Under the pieces are notes generated by a model, which saw only the letters and a list, made by a program, of their open reading frames with translations, was not told the origin of the DNA and did no database searches. From positions 63,335,800 through 63,399,799 of the forward strand of contig NC_083341.1 of the NCBI RefSeq assembly GCF_019175385.1: a stretch of DNA of 64,000 bases, written 5' to 3'. This DNA is from Lycium barbarum (lineage: Eukaryota > Streptophyta > Magnoliopsida > Solanales > Solanaceae). Shown here one piece after another: positions 46,979-60,779 of this stretch (its first letter is position 1; each line of letters starts with the position of its first letter). A program made the translations under genes and the position numbers.

Positions 46979-49900
46979 TGTTTACTAAATGTTCTAACCA
47001 ATTTGATGGTATTCTGAGTCAGGATGTATGATCAACAAAGCGTATACTTCCCAAATCGAGCGATCGTTGGAGAAATTTGATGAGAACTATCTTGATTTGC
47101 CCATATTTAGGTGTAAACAAAGAAAACCAATGATATTTATTGTTTACTAAATGTTTCTAACCAATTTGATGGTATTCTGAGTCAGGATGTATGATCAACA
47201 AAGCGTATACTTCCCAAATCGAGCGATCGTTGGTGTAATTTGATGAGAACTACTTGATTCGCCCATATTTAGGTGTAAACAAAGAAAACCAATGATATTT
47301 ATTGTTTACTAAATGTTCTAACCAATTTGATGGTATTCTGAGTCAGGATGTATGATCAACAAAGCGTATACTTCCCAAATCGAGCGATCGTTGGAGAAAT
47401 TTGATGAGAACTATCTTGATTTGCCCATATTTAGGTGTAAACAAAGAAAACCAATGATATTTATTGTTTACTAAATGTTTCTAACCAATTTGATGGTATT
47501 CTGAGTCAGGATGTATGATCAACAAAGCGTATACTTCCCAAATCGAGCGATCGTTGGAGAAATTTGATGAGAACTACTTGATTTGCCCATATTTAGGTGT
47601 AAACAAAGAAAACCAATGATATTTATTGTTTACTAAATGTTTCTAACCAATTTGATGGTATTCTGAGTCAGGATGTATGATCAACAAAGCGTATACTTCC
47701 CAAATCGAGCGATCGTTGGTGTAATTTGATGAGAACTACTTGATTCGCCCATATTTAGGTGTAAACAAAGAAAACCAATGATATTTATTGTTTACTAAAT
47801 GTTTCTAACCAATTTGATGGTATTCTGAGTCAGGATGTATGATCAACAAAGCGTATACTTCCCAAATCGAGCGATCGTTGGTAGTAATTTGATGAGAACT
47901 ACTTGATTCGCCCATATTTAGGTGTAAACAAAGAAAACCAATGATATTTATTGTTTACTAAATGTTCTAACCAATTTGATGGTATTCTGAGTCAGGATGT
48001 ATGATCAACAAAGCGTATACTTCCCAAATCGAGCGATCGTTGGAGAAATTTGATGAGAACTACTTGATTTGCCCATATTTAGGTGTAAACAAAGAAAACC
48101 AATGATATTTATTGTTTACTAAATGTTTCTAACCAATTTGATGGTATTCTGAGTCAGGATGTATGATCAACAAAGCGTATACTTCCCAAATCGAGCGATC
48201 GTTGGAGAAATTTGATGAGAACTACTTGATTCGCCCATATTTAGGTGTAAACAAAGAAAACCAATGATATTTATTGTTTACTAAATGTTTCTAACCAATT
48301 TGATGGTATTCTGAGTCAGGATGTATGATCAACAAAGCGTATACTTCCCAAATCGAGCGATCGTTGGAGAAATTTGATGAGAACTATCTGATTTGCCCAT
48401 ATTTAGGTGTAAACAAAGAAAACCAATGATATTTATTGTTTACTAAATGTTTCTAACCAATTTGATGGTATTCTGAGTCAGGATGTATGATCAACAAAGC
48501 GTATACTTCCCAAATCGAGCGATCGTTGGAGAAATTTGATGAGAACTATCTTGATTTGCCCATATTTAGGTGTAAACAAAGAAAACCAATGATATTTATT
48601 GTTTACTAAATGTTTCTAACCAATTTGATGGTATTCTGAGTCAGGATGTATGATCAACAAAGCGTATACTTCCCAAATCGAGCGATCGTTGGAGAAATTT
48701 GATGAGAACTATCTTGATTTGCCCATATTTAGGTGTAAACAAAGAAAACCAATGATATTTATTGTTTACTAAATGTTTCTAACCAATTTGATGGTATTCT
48801 GAGTCAGGATGTATGATCAACAAAGCGTATACTTCCCAAATCGAGCGATCGTTGGAGAAATTTGATGAGAACTACTTGATTTGCCCATATTTAGGTGTAA
48901 ACAAAGAAAACCAATGATATTTATTGTTTACTAAATGTTTCTAACCAATTTGATGGTATTCTGAGTCAGGATGTATGATCAACAAAGCGTATACTTCCCA
49001 AATCGAGCGATCGTTGGAGAAATTTGATGAGAACTACTTGATTTGCCCATATTTAGGTGTAAACAAAGAAAACCAATGATATTTATTGTTTACTAAATGT
49101 TTCTAACCAATTTGATGGTATTCTGAGTCAGGATGTATGATCAACAAAGCGTATACTTCCCAAATCGAGCGATCGTTGGTGTAATTTGATGAGAACTACT
49201 TGATTCGCCCATATTTAGGTGTAAACAAAGAAAACCAATGATATTTATTGTTTACTAAATGTTCTAACCAATTTGATGGTATTCTGAGTCAGGATGTATG
49301 ATCAACAAAGCGTATACTTCCCAAATCGAGCGATCGTTGGAGAAATTTGATGAGAACTATCTGATTTGCCCATATTTAGGTGTAAACAAAGAAAACCAAT
49401 GATATTTATTGTTTACTAAATGTTTCTAACCAATTTGATGGTATTCTGAGTCAGGATGTATGATCAACAAAGCGTATACTTCCCAAATCGAGCGATCGTT
49501 GGTGTAATTTGATGAGAACTACTTGATTCGCCCATATTTAGGTGTAAACAAAGAAAACCAATGATATTTATTGTTTACTAAATGTTTCTAACCAATTTGA
49601 TGGTATTCTGAGTCAGGATGTATGATCAACAAAGCGTATACTTCCCAAATCGAGCGATCGTTGGAGAAATTTGATGAGAACTATCTGATTTGCCCATATT
49701 TAGGTGTAAACAAAGAAAACCAATGATATTTATTGTTTACTAAATGTTTCTAACCAATTTGATGGTATTCTGAGTCAGGATGTATGATCAACAAAGCGTA
49801 TACTTCCCAAATCGAGCGATCGTTGGAGAAATTTGATGAGAACTATCTGATTTGCCCATATTTAGGTGTAAACAAAGAAAACCAATGATATTTATTGTTT

Positions 49901-52900
49901 ACTAAATGTTTCTAACCAATTTGATGGTATTCTGAGTCAGGATGTATGATCAACAAAGCGTATACTTCCCAAATCGAGCGATCGTTGGTGTAATTTGATG
50001 AGAACTACTTGATTCGCCCATATTTAGGTGTAAACAAAGAAAACCAATGATATTTATTGTTTACTAAATGTTCCTAACCAATTTGATGGTATTCTGAGTC
50101 AGGATGTATGATCAACAAAGCGTATACTTCCCAAATCGAGCGATCGTTGGAGAAATTTGATGAGAACTATCTGATTTGCCCATATTTAGGTGTAAACAAA
50201 GAAAACCAATGATATTTATTGTTTACTAAATGTTTCTAACCAATTTGATGGTATTCTGAGTCAGGATGTATGATCAACAAAGCGTATACTTCCCAAATCG
50301 AGCGATCGTTGGAGAAATTTGATGAGAACTACTTGATTAGCCCATATTTAGGTGTAAACAAAGAAAACCAATGATATTTATTGTTTACTAAATGTTTCTA
50401 ACCAATTTGATGGTATTCTGAGTCAGGATGTATGATCAACAAAGCGTATACTTCCCAAATCGAGCGATCGTTGGAGAAATTTGATGAGAACTACTTGATT
50501 CGCCCATATTTAGGTGTAAACAAAGAAAACCAATGATATTTATTGTTTACTAAATGTTCCTAACCAATTTGATGGTATTCTGAGTCAGGATGTATGATCA
50601 ACAAAGCGTATACTTCCCAAATCGAGCGATCGTTGGAGAAATTTGATGAGAACTATCTGATTTGCCCATATTTAGGTGTAAACAAAGAAAACCAATGATA
50701 TTTATTGTTTACTAAATGTTTCTAACCAATTTGATGGTATTCTGAGTCAGGATGTATGATCAACAAAGCGTATACTTCCCAAATCGAGCGATCGTTGGAG
50801 AAATTTGATGAGAACTATCTTGATTTGCCCATATTTAGGTGTAAACAAAGAAAACCAATGATATTTATTTTTTACTAAATGTTTCTAACCAATTTGATGG
50901 TATTCTGAGTCAGGATGTATGATCAACAAAGCCTAAACTTCCCAAATCGAGCGATCGTTGGTGTAATTTGATGAGAACTACTTGATTCGCCCATATTTAG
51001 GTGTAAACAAAGAAAACCAATGATATTTATTGTTTACTAAATGTTCTAACCAATTTGATGGTATTCTGAGTCAGGATGTATGATCAACAAAGCGTATACT
51101 TCCCAAATCGAGCGATCGTTGGAGAAATTTGATGAGAACTATCTGATTTGCCCATATTTAGGTGTAAACAAAGAAAACCAATGATATTTATTGTTTACTA
51201 AATGTTTCTAACCAATTTGATGGTATTCTGAGTCAGGATGTATGATCAACAAAGCGTATACTTCCCAAATCGAGCGATCGTTGGAGAAATTTGATGAGAA
51301 CTACTTGATTAGCCCATATTTAGGTGTAAACAAAGAAAACCAATGATATTTATTGTTTACTAAATGTTTCTAACCAATTTGATGGTATTCTGAGTCAGGA
51401 TGTATGATCAACAAAGCGTATACTTCCCAAATCGAGCGATCGTTGGTGTAATTTGATGAGAACTACTTGATTCGCCCATATTTAGGTGTAAACAAAGAAA
51501 ACCAATGATATTTATTGTTTACTAAATGTTCTAACCAATTTGATGGTATTCTGAGTCAGGATGTATGATCAACAAAGCGTATACTTCCCAAATCGAGCGA
51601 TCGTTGGAGAAATTTGATGAGAACTATCTTGATTTGCCCATATTTAGGTGTAAACAAAGAAAACCAATGATATTTATTGTTTACTAAATGTTTCTAACCA
51701 ATTTGATGGTATTCTGAGTCAGGATGTATGATCAACAAAGCGTATACTTCCCAAATCGAGCGATCGTTGGAGTAATTTGATGAGAACTACTTGATTCGCC
51801 CATATTTAGGTGTAAACAAAGAAAACCAATGATATTTATTGTTTACTAAATGTTCTAACCAATTTGATGGTATTCTGAGTCAGGATGTATGATCAACAAA
51901 GCGTATACTTCCCAAATCGAGCGATCGTTGGAGAAATTTGATGAGAACTATCTGATTTGCCCATATTTAGGTGTAAACAAAGAAAACCAATGATATTTAT
52001 TGTTTACTAAATGTTTCTAACCAATTTGATGGTATTCTGAGTCAGGATGTATGATCAACAAAGCGTAAACTTCCTAAATCGAGCGCTCGTTGGTGTAATT
52101 TGATGAGAACTACTTGATTAGCCCATATTTAGGTGTAAACAAAGAAAACCAATGATATTTATTGTTTACTAAATGTTTCTAACCAATTTGATGGTATTCT
52201 GAGTCAGGATGTATGATCAACAAAGCGTAAACTTCCCAAATCGAGCGATCGTTGGTGTAATTTGATGAGAACTACTTGATTCGCCCATATTTAGGTGTAA
52301 ACAAAGAAAACCAATGATATTTATTGTTTACTAAATGTTCCTAACCAATTTGATGGTATTCTGAGTCAGGATGTATGATCAACAAAGCGTATACTTCCCA
52401 AATCGAGCGATCGTTGGTGTAATTTGATGAGAACTACTTGATTCGCCCATATTTAGGTGTAAACAAAGAAAACCAATGATATTTATTGTTTACTAAATGT
52501 TTCTAACCAATTTGATGGTATTCTGAGTCAGGATGTATGATCAACAAAGCGTATACTTCCCAAATCGAGCGATCGTTGGAGAAATTTGATGAGAACTATC
52601 TGATTTGCCCATATTTAGGTGTAAACAAAGAAAACCAATGATATTTATTGTTTACTAAATGTTTCTAACCAATTTGATGGTATTCTGAGTCAGGATGTAT
52701 GATCAACAAAGCGTATACTTCCCAAATCGAGCGATCGTTGGAGAAATTTGATGAGAACTACTTGATTTGCCCATATTTAGGTGTAAACAAAGAAAACCAA
52801 TGATATTTATTGTTTACTAAATGTTTCTAACCAATTTGATGGTATTCTGAGTCAGGATGTATGATCAACAAAGCGTATACTTCCCAAATCGAGCGATCGT

Positions 52901-55900
52901 TGGAGAAATTTGATGAGAACTATCTGATTTGCCCATATTTAGGTGTAAACAAAGAAAACCAATGATATTTATTGTTTACTAAATGTTTCTAACCAATTTG
53001 ATGGTATTCTGAGTCAGGATGTATGATCAACAAAGCGTATACTTCCCAAATCGAGCGATCGTTGGAGAAATTTGATGAGAACTACTTGATTAGCCCATAT
53101 TTAGGTGTAAACAAAGAAAACCAATGATATTTATTGTTTACTAAATGTTTCTAACCAATTTGATGGTATTCTGAGTCAGGATGTATGATCAACAAAGCGT
53201 ATACTTCCCAAATCGAGCGATCGTTGGTGTAATTTGATGAGAACTACTTGATTCGCCCATATTTAGGTGTAAACAAAGAAAACCAATGATATTTATTGTT
53301 TACTAAATGTTCCTAACCAATTTGATGGTATTCTGAGTCAGGATGTATGATCAACAAAGCGTATACTTCCCAAATCGAGCGATCGTTGGAGAAATTTGAT
53401 GAGAACTACTTGATTAGCCCATATTTAGGTGTAAACAAAGAAAACCAATGATATTTATTGTTTACTAAATGTTTCTAACCAATTTGATGGTATTCTGAGT
53501 CAGGATGTATGATCAACAAAGCGTATACTTCCCAAATCGAGCGATCGTTGGAGAAATTTGATGAGAACTATCTGATTTGCCCATATTTAGGTGTAAACAA
53601 AGAAAACCAATGATATTTATTGTTTACTAAATGTTTCTAACCAATTTGATGGTATTCTGAGTCAGGATGTATGATCAACAAAGCCTAAACTTCCCAAATC
53701 GAGCGATCGTTGGTGTAATTTGATGAGAACTACTTGATTCGCCCATATTTAGGTGTAAACAAAGAAAACCAATGATATTTATTGTTTACTAAATGTTCCT
53801 AACCAATTTGATGGTATTCTGAGTCAGGATGTATGATCAACAAAGCGTATACTTCCCAAATCGAGCGATCGTTGGAGAAATTTGATGAGAACTATCTGAT
53901 TTGCCCATATTTAGGTGTAAACAAAGAAAACCAATGATATTTATTGTTTACTAAATGTTTCTAACCAATATGATGGTATTCTGAGTCAGGATGTATGATC
54001 AACAAAGCGTATACTTCCCAAATCGAGCGATCGTTGGTGTAATTTGATGAGAACTACTTGATTCGCCCATATTTAGGTGTAAACAAAGAAAACCAATGAT
54101 ATTTATTGTTTACTAAATGTTTCTAACCAATTTGATGGTATTCTGAGTCAGGATGTATGATCAACAAAGCGTATACTTCCCAAATCGAGCGATCGTTGGA
54201 GTAAATTTGATGAGAACTACTTGATTAGCCCATATTTAGGTGTAAACAAAGAAAACCAATGATATTTATTGTTTACTAAATGTTTCTAACCAATTTGATG
54301 GTATTCTGAGTCAGGATGTATGATCAACAAAGCGTATACTTCCCAAATCGAGCGATCGTTGGTGTAATTTGATGAGAACTACTTGATTCGCCCATATTTA
54401 GGTGTAAACAAAGAAAACCAATGATATTTATTGTTTACTAAATGTTCCTAACCAATTTGATGGTATTCTGAGTCAGGATGTATGATCAACAAAGCGTATA
54501 CTTCCCAAATCGAGCGATCGTTGGAGAAATTTGATGAGAACTATCTGATTTGCCCATATTTAGGTGTAAACAAAGAAAACCAATGATATTTATTGTTTAC
54601 TAAATGTTTCTAACCAATTTGATGGTATTCTGAGTCAGGATGTATGATCAACAAAGCGTATACTTCCCAAATCGAGCGATCGTTGGAGAAATTTGATGAG
54701 AACTATCTTGATTTGCCCATATTTAGGTGTAAACAAAGAAAACCAATGATATTTATTGTTTACTAAATGTTTCTAACCAATTTGATGGTATTCTGAGTCA
54801 GGATGTATGATCAACAAAGCGTATAACTTCCCAAATCGAGCGATCGTTGGTAGTAATTTGATGAGAACTACTTGATTAGCCCATATTTAGGTGTAAACAA
54901 AGAAAACCAATGATATTTATTGTTTACTAAATGTTCCTAACCAATTTGATGGTATTCTGAGTCAGGATGTATGATCAACAAAGCGTATACTTCCCAAATC
55001 GAGCGATCGTTGGAGAAATTTGATGAGAACTATCTGATTTGCCCATATTTAGGTGTAAACAAAGAAAACTAATGATATTTATTGTTTACTAAATGTTTCT
55101 AACCAATATGATGGTATTCTGAGTCAGGATGTATGATCAACAAAGCGTATACTTCCCAAATCGAGCGATCGTTGGAGAAATTTGATGAGAACTACTTGAT
55201 TAGCCCATATTTAGGTGTAAACAAAGAAAACCAATGATATTTATTGTTTACTAAATGTTTCTAACCAATTTGATGGTATTCTGAGTCAGGATGTATGATC
55301 AACAAAGCCGTAAACTTCCCAAATCGAGCGATCGTTGGTGTAATTTGATGAGAACTACTTGATTCGCCCATATTTAGGTGTAAACAAAGAAAACCAATGA
55401 TATTTATTGTTTACTAAATGTTCTAACCAATTTGATGGTATTCTGAGTCAGGATGTATGATCAACAAAGCGTATACTTCCCAAATCGAGCGATCGTTGGT
55501 GTAAATTTGATGAGAACTACTTGATTCGCCCATATTTAGGTGTAAACAAAGAAAACCAATGATATTTATTGTTTACTAAATGTTTCTAACCAATTTGATG
55601 GTATTCTGAGTCAGGATGTATGATCAACAAAGCGTATACTTCCCAAATCGAGCGATCGTTGGAGAAATTTGATGAGAACTATCTGATTTGCCCATATTTA
55701 GGTGTAAACAAAGAAAACCAATGATATTTATTGTTTACTAAATGTTTCTAACCAATTTGATGGTATTCTGAGTCAGGATGTATGATCAACAAAGCGTATA
55801 CTTCCCAAATCGAGCGATCGTTGGAGAAATTTGATGAGAACTACTTGATTAGCCCATATTTAGGTGTAAACAAAGAAAACCAATGATATTTATTGTTTAC

Positions 55901-58179
55901 TAAATGTTTCTAACCAATTTGATGGTATTCTGAGTCAGGATGTATGATCAACAAAGCGTATACTTCCCAAATCGAGCGATCGTTGGTGTAATTTGATGAG
56001 AACTACTTGATTCGCCCATATTTAGGTGTAAACAAAGAAAACCAATGATATTTATTGTTTACTAAATGTTCCTAACCAATTTGATGGTATTCTGAGTCAG
56101 GATGTATGATCAACAAAGCGTATACTTCCCAAATCGAGCGATCGTTGGTGTAATTTGATGAGAACTACTTGATTCGCCCATATTTAGGTGTAAACAAAGA
56201 AAACCAATGATATTTATTGTTTACTAAATGTTCTAACCAATTTGATGGTATTCTGAGTCAGGATGTATGATCAACAAAGCGTATACTTCCCAAATCGAGC
56301 GATCGTTGGAGAAATTTGATGAGAACTATCTGATTTGCCCATATTTAGGTGTAAACAAAGAAAACCAATGATATTTATTGTTTACTAAATGTTTCTAACC
56401 AATTTGATGGTATTCTGAGTCAGGATGTATGATCAACAAAGCGTATACTTCCCAAATCGAGCGATCGTTGGAGAAATTTGATGAGAACTATCTGATTTGC
56501 CCATATTTAGGTGTAAACAAAGAAAACCAATGATATTTATTGTTTACTAAATGTTCTAACCAATTTGATGGTATTCTGAGTCAGGATGTATGATCAACAA
56601 AGCGTATACTTCCCAAATCGAGCGATCGTTGGAGAAATTTGATGAGAACTATCTTGATTTGCCCATATTTAGGTGTAAACAAAGAAAACCAATGATATTT
56701 ATTGTTTACTAAATGTTTCTAACCAATTTGATGGTATTCTGAGTCAGGATGTATGATCAACAAAGCGTATACTTCCCAAATCGAGCGATCGTTGGAGAAA
56801 TTTGATGAGAACTACTTGATTAGCCCATATTTAGGTGTAAACAAAGAAAACCAATGATATTTATTGTTTACTAAATGTTTCTAACCAATTTGATGGTATT
56901 CTGAGTCAGGATGTATGATCAACAAAGCGTATACTTCCCAAATCGAGCGATCGTTGGTGTAATTTGATGAGAACTACTTGATTCGCCCATATTTAGGTGT
57001 AAACAAAGAAAACCAATGATATTTATTGTTTACTAAATGTTTCTAACCAATTTGATGGTATTCTGAGTCAGGATGTATGATCAACAAAGCGTATACTTCC
57101 CAAATCGAGCGATCGTTGGAGAAATTTGATGAGAACTATCTTGATTTGCCCATATTTAGGTGTAAACAAAGAAAACCAATGATATTTATTGTTTACTAAA
57201 TGTTTCTAACCAATTTGATGGTATTCTGAGTCAGGATGTATGATCAACAAAGCGTATACTTCCCAAATCGAGCGATCGTTGGAGAAATTTGATGAGAACT
57301 ATCTGATTTGCCCATATTTAGGTGTAAACAAAGAAAACCAATGATATTTATTGTTTACTAAATGTTTCTAACCAATTTGATGGTATTCTGAGTCAGGATG
57401 TATGATCAACAAAGCCGTAAACTTCCCAAATCGAGCGATCGTTGGTGTAATTTGATGAGAACTACTTGATTCGCCCATATTTAGGTGTAAACAAAGAAAA
57501 CCAATGATATTTATTGTTTACTAAATGTTCCTAACCAATTTGATGGTATTCTGAGTCAGGATGTATGATCAACAAAGCGTATACTTCCCAAATCGAGCGA
57601 TCGTTGGAGAAATTTGATGAGAACTATCTGATTTGCCCATATTTAGGTGTAAACAAAGAAAACCAATGATATTTATTGTTTACTAAATGTTTCTAACCAA
57701 TTTGATGGTATTCTGAGTCAGGATGTATGATCAACAAAGCGTATACTTCCCAAATCGAGCGATCGTTGGAGAAATTTGATGAGAACTACTTGATTAGCCC
57801 ATATTTAGGTGTAAACAAAGAAAACCAATGATATTTATTGTTTACTAAATGTTTCTAACCAATTTGATGGTATTCTGAGTCAGGATGTATGATCAACAAA
57901 GCGTATACTTCCCAAACCGAGCGATCGTTGGAGAAATTTGATGAGAACTACTTGATTAGCCCATATTTAGGTGTAAACAAAGAAAACCAATGATATTTAT
58001 TGTTTACTATATGCTCCTAACCAATTTGATGGTATTCTGAGTCAGGATGTATGATCAACGAAGTGTATACTACCCAAATCGAGCGATCGTTGGTGTAATT
58101 TGATGAGAACTACTTTATTCGCCCATATTTAGGTGTAAACAAAGAAAACCAATGATATTTATTGTTTACTAAATGTTCC
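46979..58179 (-). repeat. 162-bp satellite array, right arm, inverted (about 69 monomers)
   Basis: Same monomer as the left arm on the opposite strand, from the gap to the LTR at 58180. The last monomers (57840-58170) carry diverged variants also found near the left edge of the left arm: the complement of CGCTCGGTTTGGG, AGGAGCATATAG, and CGAATAAAGTAG with GGGTAGTATACACTTCG. The array is cut mid-monomer by the LTR of element G. Confidence 0.97.
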
Positions 58180-58533
58180 TGTTATATCCCGTGTTTTCAC
58201 ACGTTTGGAGAAACTTGAATTATATGGGATTCTTGAGATATAAGATTAATTTTATATCTTGTTGAACATAGGAGTTATGCATGAAAGAATAGAGTCATGA
58301 AAGTGTGGGACAAGGCTAAGGGTAATTTTGGAATTTTGGAAATTTGTTTCGGGAATTACAAAATACGATTCACAAGTTGTTGGGCTTGTAAAATAAGAAA
58401 CAATTGAGGCCCAAAATATTAGGGGGTGGCCGGCCATGATGGCCTTGGCCCAAGCCCAAAATTTGTATTTAATTTCCATAAGATTAATTAACATAATGGC
58501 CTTGATCCAAGCCCATTTTTACTTGGTCATGTG

Positions 58534-58551
58534 CTTGGTCATGTGACCAAG
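58534..58551 (+). promoter_or_regulatory. palindrome just upstream of the TATA region of LTR G
   Basis: CTTGGTCA (58534-58541) and TGACCAAG (58544-58551) form an 18-bp palindrome with a 2-base centre. CTTGGTCATGTG also occurs once more directly upstream, as a direct repeat. It contains TGAC cores as found in W-boxes and bZIP sites, about 10 bp before the TATA-like sequence. Confidence 0.5.
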
Positions 58552-58560
58552 TCTTGATAT

Positions 58561-58572
58561 TATATGTATAAG
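58561..58572 (+). promoter_or_regulatory. TATA-like core promoter, LTR G
   Basis: TATATGTATAAG followed by purine-rich sequence (AAGACATTAGAAGGCAAG). A start near 58590-58600 would give an R-U5 leader of about 2.6 kb. Consensus-based only. Confidence 0.45.
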
Positions 58573-59630
58573 AAGATTCAAGACATTAGAAGGCAAGACC
58601 AAACAAAGCAAAAATAAGAAAGAAAAGGGAGAGGGTTTCGGGTTTGAGGGGCAAAATTGACCCTCCAAAATCTTGCTTCAAAAATTCATTTCTTGTTAAA
58701 TTCCTACTAATTCAAGGTTCCTTTGCATCTTGGTATAGTTGGATTGGAGTGGGGAGCACTAGAATCTCCAAGGTGATCATATATTCAAGTGAAGGAGACT
58801 TGAGGAAAAGGTAAGAATTTCTACCTTTTTATTGTGTTGTTGAGTTTTGTTTGTGTTGTAGTATGTAGAAATGTGTTGATTGGATGGAAAAATGGAAGTT
58901 TGCAATGTGGGTTTGGAATTGGAGGTGTAGCCGTGTGTATATATATGTTGTATAGCCAAAAATGTGTTGAAACTATGTTGTATTCTAGTTGTGAATGTGA
59001 TGGAATTCATGTTGAGAATGAAAGTGGAATAAATTTGATTGAATTGCTAAAATAGCACTTGGCCGTGTGGTGTATTTGGCTTGAGAATAAAATGGATTAA
59101 GTTTGTTTAGTGTATTGGAGTGTTATTGTAATGCTTGATATGTGAATGAAGTTAGAATGATATAAGTTTGTATTGAATTGGAATATAGAAACTTATGTCG
59201 TTTTAGTATAATTTTCCGACATTAAGGAAATGAAGTTGTTTGATTGCTAATAGTGATGATCATTGATGAATTTGGAAGTTGGAAACTTGTTATGAAGTTA
59301 TATGCCAAAGATTTGATGTTTTGCATAAATTAAGACTTTGGCGGAAAATTGTATATTATGTATATCAAGTGTATATCTTAAGGAAAATGATATGAAATGC
59401 CTCTAAATCTATGTTGTGATGATCTTGAGTAATTATGGATGTGAAAGTAATGATGTTAGTTTGAAAGTTTGGATTAGAAGGGAAGTTATGGCAAGTTGTG
59501 GAAACAATGACTAGTTGAAGGATAATTGTGTTGTTAATGCTTTTTGTTGATGTTAATGTTGTTGTTTGGGTTGTTGTTGATGAATTATAGCCGAGTTGAA
59601 TTCTCGGGGTGCTATATGTATAGGAGAGGT

Positions 59631-59650
59631 GCTACCGAAATTTCGGTAGC
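59631..59650. other. perfect 20-bp palindrome in LTR G
   Basis: GCTACCGAAA followed immediately by its reverse complement, with no spacer. Function unknown; it may form a hairpin in the transcript or bind a dimeric protein. Confidence 0.75.
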
Positions 59651-60779
59651 CAATTATGCATCAAATTGGAACTTTGGTATTATTAGCTTACAATTGGTAA
59701 ACTTGACCAATTGCAGTTTTTCGACGAAACGGGAAGTGAGATTGGAAAGGCTTAAGGAGCGTGAAAGGTATGTAAAGCAAACCCAATTCTTCCCTTGGCA
59801 TGCCCCTAGTATGTTAGGGTCGGATCCGGGCCTCGAAGGACCTCTTGGCCCTCGGAATCCGCAAGACAAAATTTCAGTTTTTCCTTCAATAGAATTGAAC
59901 TACTTTGATACGCTTTTTCTGAAATTATGCGATTTTGCTCCAAATTACTCAGAAAGTCATAGAATGTCTGTAGAACCTTTTTAGGTGACTCGATATGCTT
60001 AGAGGGCACAATTTGAGCCCGCCGCCTTATTTGTTCCGAGGCGGGCCCGCTATTTACGGTTTTGCCCCTAATATGCTAAAGATTCCTTTTTAAGCGATTT
60101 TTGAAAGAAATGTTTTAATTACCCTACTAATCGCTTAACGAATATTATTCTAAATATTCTATTAAATCTTATAAATTATTTTGACACTCGGAATGACTTC
60201 AGTAAAGTTATATTTTTGTAAATTATTATGATATCCGAATTGTATTAATTCTGATTCCGTCCGACTCCATTTGATTTGTTTGTCTTCGCTACGCCTCATC
60301 GAGTCTTTGAAAATACTTATGATATTTTTAAATTGCATTAGTCTCTCACTACTCCATTCGTGGATGTCCCAATGTTTCCCACACTGAGCCCGGGCCAGGA
60401 TATGTTGTCAAGCGTAATTCTCTGCATTGTTCGCCGCGTCCTGTTGTGAGGGGGCAGGTATACGCGTACATGGGTCTGTGGAGTATGATGTGCCATGTCC
60501 GCCTATTTTGATCTGATCTGTATGGCCATTTTGATATGACATTATATGATACGGGGCCACGCCCCTTTTTCTGATTCCTCTGTATAGTGGCACCAGCGTC
60601 GGGAGGGTGGCCACATTCTGTCTGCCGAGTCCCGTGTCAGGGACCGGATATGATATGATATGACATATGTTTTTGTACGCATTCTGTCTGTTTTGGAAAT
60701 ATGCATTTGACACTCTGGATTCTGTACTCATTTTCTGTAACCAATATGATTTGACTTATGTGATTCCGCTTTACATATT

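Noticed and set aside
46396..47031. Long reading frames on both strands across the middle of the satellite
   Set aside because: They exist only because the 500 N are read as open; the flanks are satellite.
30801..58179. CRISPR-like array
   Set aside because: The unit is a contiguous 162-bp tandem repeat without unique spacers, in a plant nuclear context.
59544..59984. 146-codon frame on the + strand
   Set aside because: It lies wholly inside LTR G, matches no known domain and has overlapping frames on the other strand.
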